This document shows positions 54,785-63,321 of a stretch of DNA of 64,000 bases, piece after piece. The translations under genes were made by a program, and so were the position numbers. Numbering within the stretch: the first letter of the stretch is position 1; the number at the start of each line of letters is the position of its first letter. The notes beneath the pieces are model-generated. The model made no database searches. It was not told where the DNA came from and worked only from the letters and a program-made list of their open reading frames with translations. This DNA is from an uncultured Flavobacteriaceae bacterium (GTDB lineage Bacteria; Bacteroidota; Bacteroidia; Flavobacteriales; Flavobacteriaceae): contig CANLWB010000004.1 of NCBI GenBank assembly GCA_947494695.1, positions 1-64,000 on the forward strand, written 5' to 3'.

Positions 54785-55315
54785 CTAATCATAATTCGCT
54801 TCAAAATTACCATTCCATTTTTCCTGAACTTTTAGAACCTGTTCAATAACATCACGAACGGCTCCTTTACCACCCTTTTTGTGTGAAATGTATTTAGAGA
54901 TGTTCTTTATTTCGGGAACGGCATCTTGCGGACAACAAGGGAGTCCAATGATGTTCATAACCGGAAAATCTGGAATGTCATCGCCCATGTACAGAACGTT
55001 TTCAGATTTAATGCCTTTATTGCTAAGATAGGTTTTGAGCTGTTCAATTTTGTTATGAGCCCCTAGGTAAATATCAGAAATACCCAGTCCTTTCAAGCGA
55101 ATACGAACGCCTTCATTTGTTCCTCCAGAAATAATACAAACGTTATACCCCTTGTCAACCGCCGTTTTCAAGGCATATCCATCTTTTATATTCATAGTTC
55201 TTAGCATTTCACCAGAGGAGGTAATAGTAATAGTGCCATCTGTTAAAACACCGTCAACGTCAAATATAAACGTGGTAATGTGCTCTAAATATTCTTTATA
55301 ACTTTTTTCTTCCAT
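54785..55315 (-). CDS. KdsC-like HAD phosphatase
   Basis: This 176-residue HAD of the KdsC (3-deoxy-manno-octulosonate-8-phosphate phosphatase) type has 'TTFIFDVDGVLTDGTITI' with the DxD nucleophile pair, 'MNIKDGYALKTAVDKGYNVCIISGGTNEGV' and the C-terminal 'YMGDDIPDFPVMNIIGLPCCP'. KdsC makes Kdo for LPS. No kdsA or kdsB is nearby, so the substrate may be another 2-keto sugar acid. It overlaps the DUF2520 gene by 20 bases. Confidence 0.88.
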   Translation of the reverse strand: MEEKSYKEYLEHITTFIFDVDGVLTDGTITITSSGEMLRTMNIKDGYALKTAVDKGYNVCIISGGTNEGVRIRLKGLGISDIYLGAHNKIEQLKTYLSNKGIKSENVLYMGDDIPDFPVMNIIGLPCCPQDAVPEIKNISKYISHKKGGKGAVRDVIEQVLKVQEKWNGNFEANYD

Positions 55316-56063
55316 GTGTATGTTGTATCGAGGTCGTTAGGAGTTCGTAAATAGCTTTATGATGTTTATTTTCTAATGCTTTTAAATGTTTACGAATGGT
55401 CTTTTTGTCATGTCGTTTTGCAGGCCCGGTTTGTGCTTTATAAGGCGATAAATCCAGTACTTTTTTTGCCGTTTCAAGAATGAGCGGTTTTAAAAGATCG
55501 AATTCGGCACCTTCACTTTCAGTAATTTCGTGTCCGATTCTATATAGCTGATTTGTGAAATTGTTTACAAAAACAGCAGCCAGATGAAGAACTCTACGCT
55601 GATCACCGTTTACCTTCTTGTTCGGACTTCCAATAGCCTGTGCCAGATTTTTAATCACCGGGTAGCTGTGCTTGTCGATAGTTTCTATACAGATTGGAAC
55701 ATTAGAAAAGTCTAAACTCGCATCCTTGCTAAAGGTTTGCAACGGATAGAATACACCGCGCTTGTGTTTTTTGTCAATATCGTAAACATTAACACTTCCC
55801 GAGGTATGCACCACCAACCTGTCTTCAAAAGGAAGCAGAGATGATAGTTCTGCAATGGCATCATCGCTTACTGCTAAAATATAAACATCGGCTTCTTTTA
55901 TTAAGGATAAATCATCGGTAACGTCAACCTCTTTTTTATAAGAAGCAATGTTACTAAAAGTTCTGCTATACCACTGACTCACTGTTATACCATCAGCTTT
56001 ACTAAAAGCTTTATACAGATGTGTGGCCACATTTCCGGAACCAAGAATCACTACTGAAATCAT
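55296..56063 (-). CDS. Rossmann-fold DUF2520 protein
   Basis: The 255-residue protein has an NADP-type Rossmann start 'VVILGSGNVATHLYKAF', 'DVYILAVSDDAIAEL', 'LVVHTSGSVNV' and the C-terminal helical domain 'AAVFVNNFTNQLYRIGHEITESEGAEFDLLKPLILETAKKVLD'. This is the Rossmann-like plus DUF2520 arrangement related to ketopantoate reductases. It heads the leftward operon with the KdsC-like gene. Confidence 0.9.
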   Translation of the reverse strand: MISVVILGSGNVATHLYKAFSKADGITVSQWYSRTFSNIASYKKEVDVTDDLSLIKEADVYILAVSDDAIAELSSLLPFEDRLVVHTSGSVNVYDIDKKHKRGVFYPLQTFSKDASLDFSNVPICIETIDKHSYPVIKNLAQAIGSPNKKVNGDQRRVLHLAAVFVNNFTNQLYRIGHEITESEGAEFDLLKPLILETAKKVLDLSPYKAQTGPAKRHDKKTIRKHLKALENKHHKAIYELLTTSIQHTHGRKKL

Positions 56064-56164
56064 TTCGCTAAAATACTAACGAATTACGAATTTCAGATTA
56101 TGAATTACAAATTTTTAACCCGATGTGTTTTAACAATTAAATGAGGTCAGGATTTATGACGTTG

Positions 56165-56197
56165 TTGCACCTTCACAAGAAAAATAACCTAACTTTG
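56165..56197 (+). promoter_or_regulatory. Bacteroidota-type promoter of the truncated hemoglobin gene
   Basis: TTG (56165-56167), 22 bases, then TAACTTTG (56190-56197) fits the consensus. The start codon is at 56203, at or within a few bases of the expected transcription start, so the mRNA may have almost no leader. Confidence 0.7.
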
Positions 56198-56202
56198 CTT
56201 TA

Positions 56203-56592
56203 ATGAATAAGAATGATATCAAATCCAGAGCCGATATATTTTTACTGGTGTCGTCGTTTTACGATAAAGTAAGAAGAGATCCTGTTTTAGGCACTTTTTT
56301 TAATGATGTGATTGACGATTGGGACGAACACCTGCAGCGATTAACGAGCTTTTGGGAATCCAGTTTGTTTTTACGAACTAAATATTTGGGAAATCCGTTG
56401 GAAGCGCATGTGAAAGTTGACCAGGACAACAATCAAAGCATTACAGAGCAGCACTTCGGCTTATGGCTTAATTTATGGTTTGAGACGGTAAATGAACATT
56501 TTGAAGGCGATTATGCCGAAAATGCCAAAAGACGAGCTCGAAAAATGAGTACCTTTTTATATCTCAAAATTTTTGAAGCGAGACAAAATTAA
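56203..56592 (+). CDS. Group III truncated hemoglobin
   Basis: The 129-residue protein has the 2-on-2 globin pattern: N-terminal 'RADIFLLVSSFYDKVRRDPVLGTFF', then 'WDEHLQRLTSFWESSLF' with the B10/E-helix region, and a proximal-His-containing 'EQHFGLWLNLWFETVNEHF'. Group III trHbs bind haem and oxygen or NO and may protect against NO stress. The start is at the conserved N-terminal helix, a few bases after a -7 promoter element. It is divergent from the DUF2520 gene. Confidence 0.93.
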   Translation: MNKNDIKSRADIFLLVSSFYDKVRRDPVLGTFFNDVIDDWDEHLQRLTSFWESSLFLRTKYLGNPLEAHVKVDQDNNQSITEQHFGLWLNLWFETVNEHFEGDYAENAKRRARKMSTFLYLKIFEARQN

Positions 56593-56689
56593 CAGTACCC
56601 TGTTTCTTTTAATCGTATTGCGCTTTTATTTAACAGTTTTTATAATAAAACGAGGCCGATTCGTACACAAAAGAATCAACTTAATTGTG

Positions 56690-56697
56690 TAAATTTG
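56690..56697 (+). promoter_or_regulatory. Candidate -7 element before the CcsBA gene
   Basis: TAAATTTG matches TAnnTTTG exactly and lies 24 bases before the ATG of the cytochrome c biogenesis gene. No well-spaced TTG was found upstream. Confidence 0.5.
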
Positions 56698-56721
56698 CAC
56701 GACCTAAAAAGGGTTTAAATC

Positions 56722-59700
56722 ATGCAAAAAAAGCTCACCAACATTCTTTTTTCAACACGTCTTACCGCTATTCTATTTATTCTTTTTGCTGCTTCCATGG
56801 CCACTGGAACATTTTTAGATGTCGGACAAGAAACATCTCCAACACCTTACACCAGAAATTTAATATACAATGCCTGGTGGTTTGAAGCCATTATGGTGTT
56901 TTTTGTGATAAACTTCACGGGGAATATTTTTAGGTTTCAATTGTACAAAAAAGAAAAATGGGCCACTTTTATATTACACCTGTCATTTATTTTTATTTTG
57001 TTAGGTGCCTTTATTACGAGATATGTGAGTTTTGAAGGTATGATGGCCATTCGTGAAGGCGCAACCGAGAATACATTTTTATCCAGAGATACCTATGTTA
57101 TCGGACAGATTGTAGGGGATTATGAGGTAAATGGACAGTTACAACAGCGTTATCTGGAAAGTAAAGTTGATTTTTCCGGAAGACTGAAAAATGATTTTGA
57201 GATTAATACCGATTATAACAAACAACCCGTTACTATTGAGCTCGAAAAGTTTATAAAAGGAGCAGAGGAAGATATTGTACCCGATGAAAATGGTGAGGCG
57301 TATTTAAAGCTCGTTGAAGCTGGGGGAAGCGGACCACACAACCATTTTTTAAAACTAGGGCAGGTACAGAATATTCATAATATTTTGTTTGCTTTTAATA
57401 AACCCACAAATGGTGCCATAAATATTACTTACGATAAGGATGAATTAACCATTCAGTCGCCTTTTGAAGGTGAATATATGACCATGGCAACGGGAGCTCA
57501 GGGGAGATTGGTAAAAGATAGTATTCAGCCATTAGCCTTACGTTCTCGTTATGTGATTGGTAACATGCAATTGGTGTTCCCAAAACCCGTAGTAAAAGGT
57601 GTTTTTGATATTGTTCAAAAATCCAAACTGCTGAGAAATGATGCCGATGGTGCTGTCTTTAAAATTACGGCAAACGGAGAAACGAAACGCGCCGGTGTTA
57701 TTGGAGGAAAAGGACTTAATGGAAATTATAAACAAATTAAAGTAGGAGGGCTGGACATCGCTCTAAAATACGGTTCTAAAGTGTTAGAATTACCCTTTAG
57801 TATTAAGTTAAACGATTTTGAGGCCGAGCGTTATCCAGGAACCGATAAAGGATATTCAGCCTACTCCAGTGAGGTTACTGTAGTCGATGAGCAGGAAGGT
57901 GATTTTGATTATAAAATCTTTATGAATAATATTTTGGATCACAGAGGATATAGATTTTTTCAATCTGGTTTCGATCCGGACGAGAAAGGAACCATTCTTT
58001 CTGTGAATCATGATTACTGGGGAGCTTTACTAACCTATATTGGCTACTTTATACTTTACTTTGGCTTAATGGCTATTTTATTTGTGAAGACATCGCGTTT
58101 TGGAGATTTAAAAAAGCAATTGAAAAAAATAAAAACCAAGAAAGCGAAGTTGCTTACCGTTTTACTTTTATGTTTTGGTTTAAGCGGACTTGCACAGGAA
58201 CATACTCCAGATGATGGACATAACCATGCAAAACCTACTAAACATCAAATTGATTCTATTTTGGGTGCTAATGTGACACCTAAAGCACACGCCGATGAGT
58301 TTGGGCATTTGGTGATTCAAGATTTGAGCGGACGTATGATGCCTGTAAATACTTATGCCTCCGAAATGTTGCGTAAACTAAGTAAATATGACACCTACGG
58401 AGCGTTTGATGCTAATCAGGTATTTCTATCTATGCAGGAGAGTCCAATGCTTTGGTATAATGTCCCAATCATCTATCTAAAGGCTAAAAAAGCAGATTCT
58501 ATTAGAAGCATGATTGGTGTTGCAAAAGATGAAAAATACGCTACGCTGGCCGATTTTTTTACTGATAAAGGCGTATATAAACTTGGACCATATTTGGATG
58601 AGGCTTATAAGGCTCAGGTTCCTAATGGGTTTCAGAAGGAATTTAAGGAAACAGATCAACGCGTAACGTTATTATATAACACGATAGAAGGTTTATCTCT
58701 AAAAATATTTCCAATTCCAGAAGACGCCAATAATAAGTGGATCTCTAATTACGATTATCGATCTGGTGGTTATAAAATGAAGGATTCACTCTATGAGAAC
58801 TTTATAAAAAATGGGTTTAATGTGTATTTATATACTCTAAATCAAGCAAAGAAGACCAAAGATTTTTCCGAAGCTTCTAAGCTTCTTAGGGCGTTTAAGA
58901 AAACACAGCATCAGTATGGAGCTGAGGTTATGTTGGATGATGATAAAGTACACACCGAAATTTTATATAACCGATACGATATTTTTAAGAGGTTGTTTAG
59001 TTGGTATATGTATGCAGGGACAATATTCTTCATTTTATTGATTGCTCAAATTTTTAAGGATCGTAGTAAAGTGTTAAATATATCTGTAAATGTTTTTAAG
59101 TACATCATTCTTGGATTATTCATTTTACATACTGCCGGATTGATTATACGCTGGTATATTTCTGGACATGCACCCTGGAGTGATGCCTATGAATCCATGA
59201 TCTATGTGGCATGGTCTACCATGCTATTTGGATTTATTACTGGAATTAGTGGAAAAGGCGATAAGGTTGCTAAAAAGAATGTATTTGGAATTATTCTGGG
59301 TATTTTAAAACAAAAAAACTCGTCCAATTTAACCATAGCAGCAGCAGCATTCGTGACCTCCATGATCTTAATGATTGCACACTGGAACTGGATGGATCCA
59401 GCTATTGCCAATTTACAGCCTGTATTGAATAGTTATTGGCTCATGATTCATGTAGCCGTAATTGTGGCTAGTTATGGACCGTTTACTTTAGGGATGATTT
59501 TAGGTGTGGTATCGCTAATCTTAATGATTTTTACAACCAAAGCCAACAAGGCAAAAATGGCTCTTAATATAAAGGAGCTTACCATTATTAATGAAATGGC
59601 TTTAACGGTTGGGTTGGTTATGCTTACTATTGGGAACTTTTTAGGAGGTATGTGGGCTAATGAAAGTTGGGGACGCTACTGGGGCTGGGATCCTAAAGAG

Positions 59701-59979
59701 ACCTGGGCATTAATTAGTATTATGGTGTATGCCTTTGTAGTGCATATGCGATTGGTTCCAGGACTTCGAGGACGTTGGTTTTTTAATCTCATGTCTATCG
59801 TGGCTTTTGCCAGTATTTTAATGACTTATTTTGGAGTGAATTTCTATTTAGCCGGACTGCATAGTTACGCTAGTGGAGACCAGATTGTGAGTGTGAAATT
59901 TATTGGTATTGCTTGTGTTATTATTGCTGTTTTAGGAGCTTTTGCTTACAGAGGTTATGCTAAACATTATAAAAAATAA
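56722..59979 (+). CDS. ccsBA: CcsBA-type cytochrome c biogenesis fusion protein
   Basis: The 1085-residue protein joins a ResB/CcsB-like N-terminal half (membrane helices, then a large periplasmic part, ~1-440) and a CcsA/CcmC-like C-terminal half. The hallmark haem-handling WWD motif 'WGRYWGWDPKETWALISI' is near residue 990. Several His residues in periplasmic loops, such as 'HAPWSDAYESM', fit haem ligation. The enzyme carries haem to apocytochrome c in system II. The middle region has an extra hydrophilic segment with 'HTPDDGHNH' after a signal-like helix. A 50-residue gene follows 8 bases later. Confidence 0.93.
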   Translation: MQKKLTNILFSTRLTAILFILFAASMATGTFLDVGQETSPTPYTRNLIYNAWWFEAIMVFFVINFTGNIFRFQLYKKEKWATFILHLSFIFILLGAFITRYVSFEGMMAIREGATENTFLSRDTYVIGQIVGDYEVNGQLQQRYLESKVDFSGRLKNDFEINTDYNKQPVTIELEKFIKGAEEDIVPDENGEAYLKLVEAGGSGPHNHFLKLGQVQNIHNILFAFNKPTNGAINITYDKDELTIQSPFEGEYMTMATGAQGRLVKDSIQPLALRSRYVIGNMQLVFPKPVVKGVFDIVQKSKLLRNDADGAVFKITANGETKRAGVIGGKGLNGNYKQIKVGGLDIALKYGSKVLELPFSIKLNDFEAERYPGTDKGYSAYSSEVTVVDEQEGDFDYKIFMNNILDHRGYRFFQSGFDPDEKGTILSVNHDYWGALLTYIGYFILYFGLMAILFVKTSRFGDLKKQLKKIKTKKAKLLTVLLLCFGLSGLAQEHTPDDGHNHAKPTKHQIDSILGANVTPKAHADEFGHLVIQDLSGRMMPVNTYASEMLRKLSKYDTYGAFDANQVFLSMQESPMLWYNVPIIYLKAKKADSIRSMIGVAKDEKYATLADFFTDKGVYKLGPYLDEAYKAQVPNGFQKEFKETDQRVTLLYNTIEGLSLKIFPIPEDANNKWISNYDYRSGGYKMKDSLYENFIKNGFNVYLYTLNQAKKTKDFSEASKLLRAFKKTQHQYGAEVMLDDDKVHTEILYNRYDIFKRLFSWYMYAGTIFFILLIAQIFKDRSKVLNISVNVFKYIILGLFILHTAGLIIRWYISGHAPWSDAYESMIYVAWSTMLFGFITGISGKGDKVAKKNVFGIILGILKQKNSSNLTIAAAAFVTSMILMIAHWNWMDPAIANLQPVLNSYWLMIHVAVIVASYGPFTLGMILGVVSLILMIFTTKANKAKMALNIKELTIINEMALTVGLVMLTIGNFLGGMWANESWGRYWGWDPKETWALISIMVYAFVVHMRLVPGLRGRWFFNLMSIVAFASILMTYFGVNFYLAGLHSYASGDQIVSVKFIGIACVIIAVLGAFAYRGYAKHYKK

Positions 59980-59987
59980 GTCATGTT

Positions 59988-60140
59988 ATGGCGAAAATTG
60001 GTCGTGAGAAGAATACAAAAAATAAGTCAAAGCACACCAAATTAATGACTCAGAAGAAAAATAAGAAGAAATCTGAGGAAGCCCTAAGAAAGGAGCGCTT
60101 AAAAGCCATTATTCAAAAGGCAAATTCGCAAAAGGAGTAA
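59988..60140 (+). CDS. Small Lys-rich protein (50 residues)
   Basis: A 50-residue ORF runs from ATG 59988 to TAA at 60138-60140, 8 bases after the ccsBA stop. It is extremely Lys-rich, with repeated KK/KNK blocks and an Ala/Glu/Lys-rich helix (KSEEALRKERLKAIIQKA). No other ORF competes in this interval. The composition suggests a nucleic-acid-binding or ribosome-associated peptide, but I recognise no family. It converges with the HAD gene, 3 bases apart. Confidence 0.6.
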   Translation: MAKIGREKNTKNKSKHTKLMTQKKNKKKSEEALRKERLKAIIQKANSQKE

Positions 60141-60143
60141 GGA

Positions 60144-60809
60144 TTAGTTTGGGTGAATCAAACCACTTATTTTATCAAACGCAATATCCTTAAACTCTTT
60201 TATTACGATGTCGGCCTTGCTATAATCTTGGTTTTTGGAGTGAAAGCTGTCAAAACCTACACAAAAAATGTTAGCTGCATTGGCCGCTTTAATCCCGTTT
60301 GTTGAATCCTCAATAACAAAGCATTCCTCATTTTTAAAACCAGAAGCTTCTGCGGCCTTAATAAAAATTTCGGGATGAGGTTTAGAGGCTTTTAGATCAC
60401 CACCACTCAATTTTGCTACAAAATACTGATTTAGATCAAAGCGCTCAAAAATTTGATTAATACTGGTCATGGCAGCCGAGGACGCTAAAACCAGAGTTAA
60501 ACCATTACTGTGGTAGTCCTTAATTAAATCAAGTACCCCATCTATAAGGGTGAGATCGGAGTGACTCTCAAAAAAACGTTTATAGTGTTTACGTTTAATG
60601 GCTACCAGGCTTTCCGGAGTTTGCGAAAGGTTAAAATGATCACATAAACGCTTGCAAATATTAATGGTCGATTGGCCTGTGAACGATTCGTATAATTCGT
60701 TTGAAACAGCAATACCAACCTCATCAAACATGTCACTGTACGCTTGTCTATGCATAGGTTCACTATCGATTATGACCCCGTCCATATCAAAAATTGCAGC
60801 TTTTATCAT
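60144..60809 (-). CDS. HAD-family phosphatase (beta-phosphoglucomutase-like)
   Basis: The 221-residue HAD has 'AAIFDMDGVIIDSEPMHRQAYSDMF' with the DxD nucleophile/acid pair, 'LVLASSAAMTSINQIFERF', 'KLSGGDLKASKPHPEIFIKAAE' and 'CFVIEDSTNGIKAANAAN'. The cap region resembles beta-phosphoglucomutase and its phosphatase relatives; mutase activity cannot be told from sequence. It is a single gene. Confidence 0.9.
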   Translation of the reverse strand: MIKAAIFDMDGVIIDSEPMHRQAYSDMFDEVGIAVSNELYESFTGQSTINICKRLCDHFNLSQTPESLVAIKRKHYKRFFESHSDLTLIDGVLDLIKDYHSNGLTLVLASSAAMTSINQIFERFDLNQYFVAKLSGGDLKASKPHPEIFIKAAEASGFKNEECFVIEDSTNGIKAANAANIFCVGFDSFHSKNQDYSKADIVIKEFKDIAFDKISGLIHPN

Positions 60810-61008
60810 GATTTCGTTTTTTTTTGTTGCGAAGATATTAGAATGTCCTTTAAAACCCTAAAAAATCATTTTGTAAATCAAAATTAATTGCACATCTTTG
60901 TGCCATGATTGTTTAATTCCACTTCCACATGAGTATCGGGATTCTCCCGTTTCATTTAAATTCACCTGAATCTACTTAGGTGTATTATTCATTTTAATAC
61001 AATCAGAA

Positions 61009-62415
61009 ATGCAATCAAAAAAAATATCTTTAAAACAATATATTCAATACTTTGTTACCGCCGTTCGTGGCAAAGAACAAAATTTCACATCCGGAAGTAT
61101 TCGTAGAGCAGTTTTTATGCTGTCTATACCGATGATTATGGAAATGCTCATGGAGTCTATTTTTGCAATAGTAGACATCATGTATGTCTCTAAAGTAAGC
61201 GTGAATGCTGTGGCTACTATTGGTTTAACCGAATCTGTCGTTACGCTGGTATATGCTGTGGCCATTGGTTTAAGTATGGCTGCAACCGCTATTGTAGCAA
61301 GACGTGTGGGCGAACAGGACATTCAAGGGGCGTCCATTGCCGCTGTTCAGGTTATTTTTATCGGTATTCTTATTTCCATAGGGATTAGTGCCATTGGCAT
61401 AATATACCCAAAAGAAATACTTGGGCTTATGGGAGGCGCTCCCGATCTAATAGAGGAAGGTTATGGTTATACACAAATCCTATTAGGAGGAAACATAACC
61501 ATTACGTTATTGTTTTTAATCAATGCCATTTTTAGAGGAGCTGGTGACGCTTCAGTAGCCATGTGGGCTCTGGTATTATCAAACGGACTTAATATTATAT
61601 TAGATCCCATATTTATCTTTGGCTTTGGGCCTGTTCCGGCTTTTGGTGTAGAGGGGGCGGCTATTGCTACCACAATAGGTAGAGGAACTGCTGTGGTGTT
61701 TCAATTGGCCATTCTATTTATTGGTTACAGCAAGATAAAAATAGGTCTTAAGGACCTGGTGATACGGATAGGAGTGATGCTTAATCTAATAAAAGTATCG
61801 TTGGGTGGTATTGGACAGTTTTTAATAGGAACATCGTCATGGGTCATTTTAATGCGAATTATGAGTGAGTTTGGTAGTGAAGTACTCGCAGGATATACCA
61901 TTGCTATTCGAGTTATGTTGTTTACATTAATGCCCGCTTGGGGTATGAGTAATGCAGCAGCGACTTTAGTTGGACAGAATTTGGGAGCTCAAAAACCAGA
62001 TCGGGCAGAACAGTCTGTTTGGAAAACCGGAAAGTACAGTGCCATTTTTATGGGTATCGTTTCCATTATATATTTGGTATTTGCACCACAGATAATCGCC
62101 ATGTTTAATACGGCCCCAGATGTGGTTAAATACGGGAGCCTGTGTTTACGTGTTATTGCGGCTGGCTACATTTTTTATGGCTACGGTATGGTGGTGATAA
62201 ACTCATTTAATGGAGCTGGAGATACGACAACACCAACATGGATAAATTTTGTATGTTTTTGGCTCTTACAATTGCCTTTTGCATATGTAATGGCCATTAT
62301 ATTAGATTTTGGTCCGGCAGGTGTATTCTGGGCCATTACCCTGGCAGAGGTACTTATCGCTATTGTATCTATAATCTTGTTTAAGAAAGGACGTTGGAAA
62401 TCGGTTAAAGTTTAA
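61009..62415 (+). CDS. MATE-family efflux transporter
   Basis: The 468-residue membrane protein has 12 hydrophobic segments in two homologous halves. 'GSIRRAVFMLSIPMIMEMLMESIFAIVDIMYVSKVSVNAVATIGLTESV' is the MATE start, and 'VLIAIVSIILFKKGRWKSV' its end. It probably exports cationic compounds or a metabolite using a Na+ or H+ gradient. The ~110-base leader contains a small hairpin CACCT/AGGTG. A DUF1801 gene starts 11 bases downstream. Confidence 0.92.
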   Translation: MQSKKISLKQYIQYFVTAVRGKEQNFTSGSIRRAVFMLSIPMIMEMLMESIFAIVDIMYVSKVSVNAVATIGLTESVVTLVYAVAIGLSMAATAIVARRVGEQDIQGASIAAVQVIFIGILISIGISAIGIIYPKEILGLMGGAPDLIEEGYGYTQILLGGNITITLLFLINAIFRGAGDASVAMWALVLSNGLNIILDPIFIFGFGPVPAFGVEGAAIATTIGRGTAVVFQLAILFIGYSKIKIGLKDLVIRIGVMLNLIKVSLGGIGQFLIGTSSWVILMRIMSEFGSEVLAGYTIAIRVMLFTLMPAWGMSNAAATLVGQNLGAQKPDRAEQSVWKTGKYSAIFMGIVSIIYLVFAPQIIAMFNTAPDVVKYGSLCLRVIAAGYIFYGYGMVVINSFNGAGDTTTPTWINFVCFWLLQLPFAYVMAIILDFGPAGVFWAITLAEVLIAIVSIILFKKGRWKSVKV

Positions 62416-62426
62416 CATATTACAAT

Positions 62427-62777
62427 TTGGAGACAAAAGAAACAGATACCTATTATCTGAATATTAAGGAACCCAATAAAAGTTCGATGTTAGCTTTAAG
62501 GGATATTATTTTAAATCAGGATAATGCCATAGTGGAGTTTTTAAAATTTAAGACACCTTGTTTTAGATATAACGGTAGGGTACTCTGCTATTTATGGATT
62601 GATAAAGAAACTGGTCATCCCAGTATTTTAATGCAAGATGGCAAATATCTTAATCATCCCGATTTGGAAGAAACAAGTCATAAGCAAATCGGGATGATAA
62701 GGGTGTATCCCTTGGAAGATTTACCTATAAAAACGATTGAGTCAATTTTAAATGCAGGAATAAAATTTCTTAAATAA
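62427..62777 (+). CDS. DUF1801-like protein
   Basis: This 116-residue protein has the DUF1801 pattern of helices and strands ('LNIKEPNKSSMLALRDIILNQDNAIVEFLKFKTPCFRYNGRVLCYLWIDK'). It starts at TTG 62427; the only upstream ATG would be in the MATE gene. The family has a small YdhG-like fold of unknown role. It lies between MATE and VOC genes. Confidence 0.82.
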   Translation: METKETDTYYLNIKEPNKSSMLALRDIILNQDNAIVEFLKFKTPCFRYNGRVLCYLWIDKETGHPSILMQDGKYLNHPDLEETSHKQIGMIRVYPLEDLPIKTIESILNAGIKFLK

Positions 62778-62784
62778 TCATACT

Positions 62785-63213
62785 ATGGAACAGCGATTAA
62801 CTATTGTAGGATTGGGAGTAGATGACTTAAACGTGTCTAACGATTTTTACGAAAATAAATTTGGTTGGAAAAAAATGGCATCCAGTACTGATGATATTTC
62901 CTTTTTTCAACTAAATGGTCTTTTGCTATCCCTATATCCCAGGGAAAAACTGGCCGAAGATGCAGGTGTTAGTCATGTAGGAAGTGGGTTTAAGGGATTC
63001 TCTTTGGCATTTAATACAAGAACCAAAGAAGAAGTTGATGACCTTATAACGACCTTAGCGTCTAAAGGGGTGTCTATTGTAAAAAGGCCGGAAGATGTTT
63101 TTTGGGGCGGGTATAGTGGTTATATATCGGACCCCGATGGAAACCTTTGGGAAATCGCTTTTAATCCATATTTAAGTTTGGATGAAAAAGGTAATACCAT
63201 TGAGGACGCATAG
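62785..63213 (+). CDS. VOC-family (glyoxalase/bleomycin-resistance-like) protein
   Basis: The 142-residue protein has two beta-alpha-beta-beta-beta repeats, with 'LTIVGLGVDDLNVSNDFYENKFGWKKM' at the start and 'DVFWGGYSGYISDPDGNLWEIAFNP' near the end, typical of VOC proteins. The start is 7 bases after the DUF1801 stop. It may detoxify or bind a small compound; the specificity is unknown. Confidence 0.88.
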   Translation: MEQRLTIVGLGVDDLNVSNDFYENKFGWKKMASSTDDISFFQLNGLLLSLYPREKLAEDAGVSHVGSGFKGFSLAFNTRTKEEVDDLITTLASKGVSIVKRPEDVFWGGYSGYISDPDGNLWEIAFNPYLSLDEKGNTIEDA

Positions 63214-63321
63214 TCTGATATGATGAGAATCCTGAGCGGATAAAGTTATTGAGACCATGTTTTTCGATTTTATTCCGATTTTTGAACAGGGTTTAAGATT
63301 TTTTAATTAAAAACAGACGTC

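Noticed and set aside
56685-56885. A 66-residue ORF at the start of ccsBA
   Set aside because: It is out of frame with the clear CcsBA protein and has no own signal.
60871-60900. TTG-N19-CATCTTTG upstream of the MATE gene
   Set aside because: The -7 box starts with CA rather than TA, and the element is ~110 bases from the gene; too weak to list as a promoter.
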